NCBI RefSeq assembly: GCF_017916275.1
Contig: NZ_JAFMST010000019.1
Span: 1 to 40,453, forward strand
Direction: 5' to 3'
Source of the DNA: Rubellimicrobium arenae
GTDB lineage: Bacteria; Pseudomonadota; Alphaproteobacteria; Rhodobacterales; Rhodobacteraceae
Length of the DNA stretch: 40,453 nucleotides
Position 1 is the stretch's first letter. Each line of letters opens with the position of its first letter. The position numbers and the translations under genes were made by a program. Shown in pieces: positions 33,072 through 40,453 of this stretch. The notes under the pieces are model-generated. The model was given only the letters and a program-made list of their open reading frames with translations. It did not search any database and was not told the origin of the DNA.

Positions 33072-33902
33072 CTACCGCCCCGCCTTCGCCAGCCCCTCCT
33101 GCGCGTCCTCCATGGCCCGTGCCACCAGCGCGCGCATGGCCTGCGCGGCGCCGTCGGCGTCGCCCTCGAGCCAGGCGGCCATGACCTCGGCGTGGTGGCG
33201 GTGGCCGTCCTCCATGCCGATCATCTCGGTCTCGTAGCCCCGCGCCCGCATCTGAAGGTCGAAGAGGAGCCGCAGCGCCGCCTCGATGACGTTGAAGAGC
33301 TGGCCCAGCAGCGGGGACTCGACGGCGGCGAGGAAGGCGCGGTGGAACTCCAGGTCGGTCTCGATGAAGCGGCGGCGGCGCTCCGCGAGGTCGGGGTCCT
33401 CGTTCAGGAATACCTCCACCTTGGCGTCCCAGGCGGCGTGGATGCGGGCGCGGGCCTCGGGCGAGGCGAACAGGGTCGCCTCGCGCACCACGCCGGGCTC
33501 GAGCACGGCGCGGACGCGGAGGAGTTCAAGGAGAAGGTCCCGCGTGTCGCCGGCCTTGATGCGCCAGTCCATCACGTCGGCGTCGAGGAGCCGCCACTCC
33601 TCGCGCGGGAGGACGCGGGTGCCGTCCGAGGTGCGGCTGCGGATCAGGCCCTTGGCGCCCAGGATGCGGAACGCCTCGCGCACGACGGACCGTCCGACGC
33701 CCAGCTCCTCCACGAGGTCGCTTTCGCGCGGGAGGGCGTCACCCGGCTTCCACTCCTGGCCGACGATGCGGCGGCCCAGTTCGGCGACGGTCGAGCCGAG
33801 GATGCCGCGGAACTCGATGACCCCGTCGAGCTGGCCCGCGCGGCGGGTGGATCGGCGCGCGCCGGCACGTTCCTCGGCCACCACTCCGTCCCGCTTCGCC
33901 AT
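33072..33902 (-). CDS. GntR-family (FadR/FCD) regulator of the galactonate locus
   Basis: A 276-residue regulator. The winged helix lies at about 50-120 (GDALPRESDLVEELGVGRS, VVREAFRILGAKGLI), followed by an FCD domain with DLEFHRAF and HRHHAEVMAAW as metal-site histidines. It resembles DgoR-type repressors of galactonate genes. ATG 33902 has GGAGG 4 nt upstream. The GTTTATCAGA motif in its own promoter suggests autoregulation together with control of the transporter and SDR genes. Confidence 0.9.
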   Translation of the reverse strand: MAKRDGVVAEERAGARRSTRRAGQLDGVIEFRGILGSTVAELGRRIVGQEWKPGDALPRESDLVEELGVGRSVVREAFRILGAKGLIRSRTSDGTRVLPREEWRLLDADVMDWRIKAGDTRDLLLELLRVRAVLEPGVVREATLFASPEARARIHAAWDAKVEVFLNEDPDLAERRRRFIETDLEFHRAFLAAVESPLLGQLFNVIEAALRLLFDLQMRARGYETEMIGMEDGHRHHAEVMAAWLEGDADGAAQAMRALVARAMEDAQEGLAKAGR

Positions 33903-33927
33903 GGGTCCTCCGGTCCTGCTTTGACAG

Positions 33928-33940
33928 TTTATCAGATGAA
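33928..33940. promoter_or_regulatory. Candidate autoregulatory GntR site
   Basis: TTTATCAGATGAA repeats the left part of the site at 32103-32115. Read leftward it contains GATAAA, a plausible -10 box 16 bp from TTGGGT (33955-33950), so repressor binding would cover the promoter of the regulator gene. Confidence 0.5.
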
Positions 33941-34050
33941 GCGGGAACAACCCAAGAGAGACCTTGGCCGCGTCCCAGTGCGCATAGCGGCGAATGGGAC
34001 GCGGGGCCATTCCGGCCTGGGACGGTCGGGGATGGGTGTGTCGGGAACGC

Positions 34051-35106
<1,056 letters not shown>

Positions 35107-35109
35107 GGA

Positions 35110-35949
35110 TCAGCCCTTCACCGCGCCCGAGGTGAGGCCCTGGACGAGGTAGCGTTGGATGAAGGCGAAGAAGAGGCAGGAGGGCACGAGCGCGAGGACG
35201 CCCGCCGCCATCATCTGCCCCCAGTCCACCGAGAACTTGGAGACGAAGTTGAGGAGGCCCACGGGGAAGGTCATGCTTTCCTCCTTGCGGATGAGCATGA
35301 GGGCGAAAAGGATCTCGCTCCACGCCGCGGTGAAGACGAAGCCCAGCGTCGCGCCGAGGCCGGGGAGGGTCAGGGGCAGGATCACCTTGCGGAGCGCCTG
35401 CATCCGCGTGCAGCCGTCGATCATCGCGGCCTCCTCCAGGTCCTTGGGGATGCCGTCGAAGAAGGACTGCATCAGGAAGAGGGCGAAGGGGATGTTGAAG
35501 GCGGTGTAGGTGACGATCAGCGAGGGCAGCGTGTTGAGCAGCCCGAGCGACGCCACGATCCGGTAGATCGGCGCGATGATGATGAGGAGCGGGAACATCT
35601 GCGTCAGCAGGAGGAGCGCCGAGACCAGCCGCTTGCCCCGGAAGTCGAAGCGCGAGAAGGCATAGCCGCCGCCCGCCGCGATGACCGCCGTGATGGCGGC
35701 GGTGGACAGCGACACGATCACCGAGTTGCCGAAGAAGCGCAGGAAGTCCGAGCCCAGGACCTCGCGGAAGTTGTCCCAGGTGGCGGCCGAGGGCCAGTAG
35801 CGGGTGCCTTCGGAGTAGATGAGCCGGTCGGGCGTGACCGCGATCTTCACCAGCCAGTAGAGCGGAAAGAGCGCGAAGGCGACGTAGGCCGCGAGGGCGA
35901 GGTATTTCCCCGCGACCAGCGCCGGATGGGGGCGACCGAGGGCGGCCAT
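35110..35949 (-). CDS. CUT1 ABC transporter permease (MalG-like)
   Basis: A 279-residue permease with six predicted helices. The EAA loop that docks the ATPase is EEAAMIDGCTRMQALRKVIL, and the C-terminal GLTSGAVKG tail is typical of MalG-type subunits. ATG 35949 overlaps the stop of the MalF-like gene as TGATG. The much longer open frame continuing upstream of this start is out of frame with the neighbouring genes and is not coding. Confidence 0.92.
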   Translation of the reverse strand: MAALGRPHPALVAGKYLALAAYVAFALFPLYWLVKIAVTPDRLIYSEGTRYWPSAATWDNFREVLGSDFLRFFGNSVIVSLSTAAITAVIAAGGGYAFSRFDFRGKRLVSALLLLTQMFPLLIIIAPIYRIVASLGLLNTLPSLIVTYTAFNIPFALFLMQSFFDGIPKDLEEAAMIDGCTRMQALRKVILPLTLPGLGATLGFVFTAAWSEILFALMLIRKEESMTFPVGLLNFVSKFSVDWGQMMAAGVLALVPSCLFFAFIQRYLVQGLTSGAVKG

Positions 35950-36881
35950 CAGCGGCGCACCAGCCGCGACCGCACCGCGAGCAGGATCGCGGCATAGATC
36001 ATGAGAAGCGCCAGAAGGACCACTGCGATGGCCGAGGCGTGCCCGAAGTCCAGCCGCTTGAAGGCCGTGGTGAAGATGTAGGAGGACAGGATCTGCGTGG
36101 AGTTGGCGGGGCCGCCGCCGGTCATCACGTAGATCAGGTCCGCGAAGTTGGCGATCCAGATGGTCCGCAGCATCACCGTGATGACGATCATGGGCGCGAG
36201 GAAGGGCAGCGTGATCTTGGTGAAGCTCTGCCAGCCTGAGGCGCCGTCGATCTCGGCGGCCTCGTAGAGTTCGGACGGGATCGCGGACAGGGCAGCGAGG
36301 AGCGTGATGGCGAAGAACGGGACGCCGTACCAGACATTGGCCAGGATAGGACCCCAGAGCGCGGTGTCGGGGTTGCCGAGGATGTTGTAGGGCTCCTCGA
36401 TGAGGCCGAGGCCGGAAAGCCAGTAGGGGACTGGCCCGATGACCGGGTTGAGGAGCCAGGAGAAGGTCAGCGCGGTCAGGAAGGTCGGCACCGCCCAGGG
36501 CAGGAACACGAGCGCCTGCACCAGCTTCTTTCCGTGGAACCGGGTGTTGAGGAGCAGCGCCAGGCCGAGGCCGCCGGCGAACTGGAGCGTGACGCTCGCC
36601 CCCGTCCAGACCAGCGTGTTGCGGAGCGCGCGCCAGAACTGCGGGTCGGCCCAGAGGTCCTGGAAGTTGTCGAGGCCCACCCATTTCGCGGCGCCGGGAC
36701 GCAGCAGGTTGAACTCCTGGAAGGCGTAGCCGAGCCCGATGGCGAGCGGCAGCAGCATCACCCCGCCGATGAGCAGCAGGGAGGGAAGGAGGTAGAGCCA
36801 GGGCTCTGCCACCATCCCGAGATAGGCGCGGCTGAGGCGCCCCCGGGTTCCCCCGGGGGTGTCGGTCAGGGCGGCGCTCAA
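35949..36881 (-). CDS. CUT1 ABC transporter permease (MalF-like)
   Basis: A 310-residue permease with six predicted helices and the EAA-loop motif YEAAEIDGASGWQSFTKITL. PWLYLLPSLLLIGGVMLLPL is the first helix. The start is inferred as TTG 36881, overlapping the binding-protein stop as TTGA; the later in-frame ATG before VAEPW would remove only a short cytoplasmic leader and is an alternative. It pairs with the MalG-like subunit. Confidence 0.9.
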   Translation of the reverse strand: MSAALTDTPGGTRGRLSRAYLGMVAEPWLYLLPSLLLIGGVMLLPLAIGLGYAFQEFNLLRPGAAKWVGLDNFQDLWADPQFWRALRNTLVWTGASVTLQFAGGLGLALLLNTRFHGKKLVQALVFLPWAVPTFLTALTFSWLLNPVIGPVPYWLSGLGLIEEPYNILGNPDTALWGPILANVWYGVPFFAITLLAALSAIPSELYEAAEIDGASGWQSFTKITLPFLAPMIVITVMLRTIWIANFADLIYVMTGGGPANSTQILSSYIFTTAFKRLDFGHASAIAVVLLALLMIYAAILLAVRSRLVRR

Positions 36882-38149
36882 TTGCCCCCCGCGTCCTTGT
36901 ACTTGGTGTATTCGGCGGTCAGGTACTCGGCCCACTGGTCGGCCATCTCCTGCGCGGTGATCTGGCCCAGGAGCGCCTGCTGCGCCGTCTCGATGGAGAG
37001 CTGGTCGGCGAAGTAGCCGAAGCCTTCGAGGTAGGACGGCATGGACAGCGGGATGTAGGTGTCGGGGTTGTTCAGCTCCTCGAACCAGCCGGCGAACTGG
37101 GGCGTGTGGAAGTACGGGTCCTGGTCGGCGCCCTGGTGGATCGGGATCACGCCCACGCGCTTGGCCCAGGTGGAGTTCGACTCGGGCGAGGACAGGTGCG
37201 CCACGAGGCTCCAGGCCTCGTCGGGGCTTTCGGTGGTGTTGAAGATCGACCAGCCGGCGTAACCGATGGTCGGGAAGGCGCGGCCGCCGGGGCCCACGGG
37301 CATGGGCATCACGGCGAAGGTGTCCGGGTCCATCTGGTCGGCGATGCCGATGAGGGCGTCCGGGTCCTGGTCGAGGAAGGCGCAGGTGCCCGAGTAGAAG
37401 CCCGCGACGATCTCGTTGAAGCCCCAGTTGATGCTGTCGCGGGGCGCCGCGCCCGAGGTGTAAAGGTCGATCAGCATCTGAAGGCCCTGGACGGCGCCCG
37501 GCTGGTTGATCGTGGACTGGCCGTTCTCGTCGAAGAACTCCGGATTGTCGTTCATCGCGGCGGCGAACATCATCCAGCCGTTGGTGCCGCCGGGGCCGCC
37601 GCGCAGGCAGTAGCCGGATTTGCCCTCGATCTGGCTCACCGCGTTGGCGGCGGCCACGAACTCCTCCATGGTCTTGGGCGGCTCGGCGACGCCCGCCTGC
37701 TGGAGCAGGTCCTTGTTGTAGAACATGGCCCGCAGATAGAAGCCGTAGGGGATCATCTCGAGCTTGCCTGCGGCGGTCATGCTGCCCATGCGGACCGTCT
37801 GCTCGGTCAGCGTGGCGCCGTTCTCCCACTTCTCGACATAGGGCCCAAGGTCGGTGAGCTGGCCCGCGGCGGAATACTGGGCCATCCAGCGTTCGGGCAT
37901 CTCGACGACGTCGGGGATGTCGCCGCCCGCGACCATGGTGGCCAGCGTCTCGAAGGCCTGGCCCCAGGGCAGCGAGACGATCTCGACGGTGTTGCCGGTC
38001 TCCTGCTCCCAGGCGGACACGAGGCCCTGGAGGACCTCGGTCCGCTCGGGCGAGGTGATGACCTCGACCAGGGTGAGGTCGGCGGCGGGGGCCGCTCCGG
38101 CCAGGAGCGCGAGCGCGGCGCCGGCGAGCAGGGTAGATTTCAGAGTCAT
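36878..38149 (-). CDS. Extracellular solute-binding protein family 1 (MalE-like)
   Basis: A 423-residue binding protein of the SBP_bac_1 group. The signal peptide is MTLKSTLLAGAALALLAGAA, cleaved after APAA. The mature part shows the family pattern PDVVEMPERWMAQYSAAGQL and YNKDLLQQAGVAEPPKTMEEF. It binds a sugar or glycoside for the MalFGK-like transporter. GGGAGG precedes ATG 38149. It lies 51 bp after the PLP-enzyme gene. Confidence 0.92.
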   Translation of the reverse strand: MTLKSTLLAGAALALLAGAAPAADLTLVEVITSPERTEVLQGLVSAWEQETGNTVEIVSLPWGQAFETLATMVAGGDIPDVVEMPERWMAQYSAAGQLTDLGPYVEKWENGATLTEQTVRMGSMTAAGKLEMIPYGFYLRAMFYNKDLLQQAGVAEPPKTMEEFVAAANAVSQIEGKSGYCLRGGPGGTNGWMMFAAAMNDNPEFFDENGQSTINQPGAVQGLQMLIDLYTSGAAPRDSINWGFNEIVAGFYSGTCAFLDQDPDALIGIADQMDPDTFAVMPMPVGPGGRAFPTIGYAGWSIFNTTESPDEAWSLVAHLSSPESNSTWAKRVGVIPIHQGADQDPYFHTPQFAGWFEELNNPDTYIPLSMPSYLEGFGYFADQLSIETAQQALLGQITAQEMADQWAEYLTAEYTKYKDAGGN

Positions 38150-38200
38150 GCGGGTCCTCCCAGGGGTTGGTGATGCGGCCTCTTGGTGGGCCTGGTGGTT

Positions 38201-39352
38201 TCAGGTGGCGGCAGCCTCCACCGCGGCGGAGAAGTCGGCCCAAAGATCCTCGGCGTCCTCCAGCCCCAGCGACAGACGGACAAGGCGGGGCGAGACGCCG
38301 AAGCGCTGGGGGGCGTTCTTTTCGCCCGCCTGCTTCAGCGTGATGGCGGCGGGGACGATCAGGCTCTCGAAGCCGCCCCAGCTCACGCCCAGGCGGAAGT
38401 GCTGGAGGGCGTCGGCGAGGCGGGGGATGTCGATGCCCTCGGCCAGTTCGATCGAAAGGAGGCCGGAGCGGCCAGTGAGGCCCGGCGTGGAGTTCGGGCC
38501 AGGGGAACGGACGCGCGTGACCTGCGGCAGGGTCGCGAGGCGGTCGACGAAGAGGTTCGCGGTCGCCTCGTGCATCCGCATCCGGGGGACCAGCGTGCGC
38601 AGGCCGCGCACGAGGAGCCAGGCCTCGAACGGGGCGAGCTTGGCGCCAAGGAGGGGCAGCGTCAGGTCGCGCAGGCGTGCGATGAGCGCCGAGGAGGCCA
38701 CGGCCACGCCCGCCACGGTGTCGGAATGGCCCGAGATGTACTTGGAGGCCGAATGGACCACGACGTCGATGCCGGATTCCAGCGGGCGCTGGTGGAGCGG
38801 CGTGGCCCAGGAATTGTCGAGGACGGTGAGGGTCCCATGCCGCCGCGCGTTCTCGGCGGCGCGGGGGAGGTCGATGACCTCCATCACCATGGAAGTGGGG
38901 CTTTCGAGATAGGCGAGGGTCACGCCCCGGAGGAGGTCCGGGTCCTCGGCAAAGGCCTGGGGCGGATGGTAGGTGACCTCGACCCCCATGGGCCGCAGCA
39001 CCCGTTCGAGGAGGCGGTAGCTGTCGGGGTAGACGTGCTCCACGCAGGCCACTCGGTCGCCGGGGTTCACGAGCGCGAGGACGGTGGCCGAGATCGCGCC
39101 CATGCCGCTGGCGAAGGCGACGGCGGCCCCGCCCCCTTCGAGGTCGGCCATCATCTGCTCGAAGGCGGCGACGGTCGGGTTCTGGACACGGGTGTAGAGC
39201 GGCTCGGCGGATTGGCCCATCATCCGCGCCTCGAAGGCCGCGTAATCGTCGAAGGCGAAGAGCGAGGTCTGGTGAATGGGCGGGGTGATGGGGCCCGAGC
39301 CTTCGGCCCAGGGCTTGGCGAGACGGGTGGCAAGGGACGGGCGGCCGGTCAT
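38201..39352 (-). CDS. PLP-dependent cystathionine beta-lyase-like enzyme
   Basis: A 383-residue Cys/Met-metabolism PLP enzyme. The phosphate-binding block is LYTRVQNPT with FASGMGA, Asp179 (VLDNSW) should pair with the pyridine nitrogen, and Lys204 in SASKYISGHSD forms the Schiff base. VSWGGFESLIVPA near the C-terminus is characteristic of MetC-type beta-lyases rather than gamma-synthases. It probably cleaves cystathionine or another C-S or C-X beta-substituted amino acid. It overlaps the GntR gene by 4 bp (ATGA) and precedes a sugar-type transporter, an uncommon setting. Confidence 0.9.
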   Translation of the reverse strand: MTGRPSLATRLAKPWAEGSGPITPPIHQTSLFAFDDYAAFEARMMGQSAEPLYTRVQNPTVAAFEQMMADLEGGGAAVAFASGMGAISATVLALVNPGDRVACVEHVYPDSYRLLERVLRPMGVEVTYHPPQAFAEDPDLLRGVTLAYLESPTSMVMEVIDLPRAAENARRHGTLTVLDNSWATPLHQRPLESGIDVVVHSASKYISGHSDTVAGVAVASSALIARLRDLTLPLLGAKLAPFEAWLLVRGLRTLVPRMRMHEATANLFVDRLATLPQVTRVRSPGPNSTPGLTGRSGLLSIELAEGIDIPRLADALQHFRLGVSWGGFESLIVPAAITLKQAGEKNAPQRFGVSPRLVRLSLGLEDAEDLWADFSAAVEAAAT

Positions 39353-40056
39353 TGAGGTCCTTCCATGACGGCGCGGGCGGCCGCTTCGGTGTCGTCGAGG
39401 ATCCGGGTCATGAGGGTCGCAGCCTCCTCCCCCTGCCCGGCCACCACGGCCTCGGCCAGGGCGCGGTGCATGGGGATCGTGTCGGAGCCCAGGTGGGACA
39501 TCCCGAAGGGCGTCTCGTAGATCGTGTCGAAGGCCCGCTGGAGCTGGGTGATGAGCTGCCCGAAGAGCGGGTTGCCGGTCGAGTCGTGGATGGCGGCATG
39601 GAAGGCCCTGTCGGCCGCGCGCCAGTCGGCCCCGGCTTCGTGCTGCGCCATGAGGTCGAGCATCCGGGCCACGATGCGGTCCCGCGCGGCGGGCGAGGCA
39701 TCGCGGGCGGCAAGGCGCACGGCCTCGACCTCCAGGGGCCGCCGGACCGCCAGGGTCCGCAGCAGGCTTTCGGCCTCCACCGTCACGGTCAGGGGCAGAT
39801 GCAGGGTCCGCCCCGTGACAGGCGCCGCAAGAACGGTCCCGGCGCCCTTGTTGCGGCTGACGATGCCGACGCGCGTCCAGGCGGTCAGCACCTCGCGCAG
39901 GCGGTGGCGGCTGACGCCAAGGCGGCGGGCGAGGTCCAATTCGGTCGGGAGGCGGTCGCCGGGCCTGATCCCCTCGGCCACGATGAGCGCGACAAGGTCA
40001 TCCATGACGTCGCGGCTGACATGCGTCGCGCGGGCAAGGGTGACAGGTCCGTCCAT
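39349..40056 (-). CDS. GntR-family (FadR/FCD) regulator of the CUT1 operon
   Basis: A 235-residue regulator with an N-terminal winged helix (GDRLPTELDLARRLGVSRHR, LREVLTAW) and a C-terminal FCD domain (DRAFHAAIHDSTGNPLF; MHRALAEAVVAG). The second of two adjacent ATGs (40056) is chosen because GGAG lies 5 nt upstream; 40059 is the alternative. It heads the leftward operon of PLP enzyme, binding protein, two permeases and ATPase. A perfect palindrome at 40088-40102 is its likely operator. Confidence 0.9.
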   Translation of the reverse strand: MDGPVTLARATHVSRDVMDDLVALIVAEGIRPGDRLPTELDLARRLGVSRHRLREVLTAWTRVGIVSRNKGAGTVLAAPVTGRTLHLPLTVTVEAESLLRTLAVRRPLEVEAVRLAARDASPAARDRIVARMLDLMAQHEAGADWRAADRAFHAAIHDSTGNPLFGQLITQLQRAFDTIYETPFGMSHLGSDTIPMHRALAEAVVAGQGEEAATLMTRILDDTEAAARAVMEGPQ

Positions 40057-40087
40057 CATCGCTCCATCTGTTGGGGTTAGTCTGCCT

Positions 40088-40102
40088 CCTTGTCCGACAA
40101 GG
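40088..40102. promoter_or_regulatory. Perfect 15-bp palindrome, probable GntR operator
   Basis: CCTTGTCCGACAAGG is perfectly symmetric about its central C. TTGTC-N-GACAA fits the half-site type used by FCD regulators. A further half-site-like TTGGACAA lies at 40115-40122, on about two helical turns spacing. It is 31 bp upstream of the regulator start, so autoregulation and operon control are expected. Confidence 0.72.
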
Positions 40103-40365
40103 TCAACGATTATGTTGGACAAAGATCGCGGTCAGGGCACCATGTCGACCACGGGTCCGATGCGATCGAAGGGTTTGAGGCCGCCGTTACCTTCCAGCCG
40201 TCGACTGGCCTTCCACGATGCCAGACCGGGCTGGAATGGCCCCCGCCGTCGCGAGCCTGGGCGTTGATGCGGTCGACGCGGGCGAAACCTCAGAACCCGC
40301 TGATCAGCTCGATTCTGGAACCTTCCGAGAAACGGCCAAGCCGGACGGCCGTTGGGTCCACCAGG
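40103..40365. other. Gap between the GntR promoter and the IS-like end
   Basis: A leftward frame spans most of this stretch, but it has no ribosome site, no recognisable motif and runs into the IS-like end. It may be a fragment of a gene interrupted by the element. No function can be given. Confidence 0.4.
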
Positions 40366-40453
40366 TGTTGATTTCGGCTGAGAGCTGACCCGGGTGGACC
40401 GGGAATTTCCACTGAGAAGTGACCCATGTTCGAACTTCCCCTGGCTGGGCATC
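40366..40453 (+). mobile_element. Probable left end of an IS21-family insertion sequence, cut by window edge
   Basis: From TGTTGATTTCGG the sequence contains two direct, imperfect copies of a short motif: CTGAGAGCTGACCC (40378-40391) and CTGAGAAGTGACCC (40412-40425). Multiple CTGAGAAnTGACCC repeats at the left end are a feature I associate with IS21-family elements. An ATG at 40426 directly follows (MFELPLAGH to the edge) and may begin the istA transposase. The identification rests on these repeats only. Confidence 0.5.

Noticed and set aside
35110-36684. Single long leftward frame suggesting a larger MalG-like fusion
   Set aside because: Only residues after the ATG at 35949 resemble a permease; the upstream part is out of frame with the real MalF-like gene.
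40132-40452. A 106-codon leftward frame at the right edge
   Set aside because: It runs through the IS-like terminal repeats in the antisense direction and has no motif.

Overview
High-GC bacterial DNA, most likely from an alphaproteobacterium of the Rhodobacterales/Rhizobiales type. This is an inference from GC-rich codon use, the density of sugar ABC transporter operons, FCD-type GntR regulators beside most of them, and frequent TTG/GTG starts. No rRNA, tRNA or CRISPR array was seen. Most genes are intact and tightly packed, often with 1-4 bp stop/start overlaps.

Layout. (1) 1-341: a decayed sugar ABC ATPase in which the two ABC halves are joined by a deletion. (2) 529-10104: a catabolic locus. 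GntR regulator, ATPase, permease, periplasmic binding protein and a DJ-1/PfpI protein run leftward; an Ldh2-type dehydrogenase, Fe-alcohol dehydrogenase, aldehyde dehydrogenase and alpha/beta hydrolase run rightward. A near-perfect palindrome lies in the divergent gap. (3) 10774-13402: KtrB/KtrA potassium uptake, then a wrecked BCCT osmoprotectant transporter. (4) 13596-18085: a CUT2-type transporter with one ATPase-permease fusion, a second separate permease and a binding protein. (5) 18657-20645: an orphan YejA-like peptide-binding protein between gene-poor stretches that share short diverged repeats. (6) 21133-27175: the least ordinary part. It holds a membrane protein of unknown function, a bacterial nitric oxide synthase oxygenase translationally coupled to a B12-type radical SAM enzyme, and GT2 and GT4 glycosyltransferases. 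(7) 27335-33902: a D-galactonate-dehydratase locus with a CUT2 transporter, a divergent SDR dehydrogenase and a GntR regulator, with a shared operator-like motif at two promoters. (8) 34051-40056: a CUT1 (MalEFGK-like) transporter headed by a GntR regulator and a cystathionine beta-lyase-like PLP enzyme. (9) 40366-40453: what looks like the left end of an IS21-family element.

How the parts work together. Regions 2, 4, 7 and 8 are self-contained import-plus-catabolism modules for sugars, sugar acids or polyols, mostly under a local GntR repressor. The candidate new system is the NOS-radical SAM pair. NOS makes NO or N-hydroxyarginine from arginine, and its coupled radical SAM partner with an unusual CX4CX2C cluster motif suggests a biosynthetic or modification role rather than simple NO signalling. 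The nearby glycosyltransferases and the lower GC of the GT4 gene hint at an acquired surface-glycan or natural-product locus.
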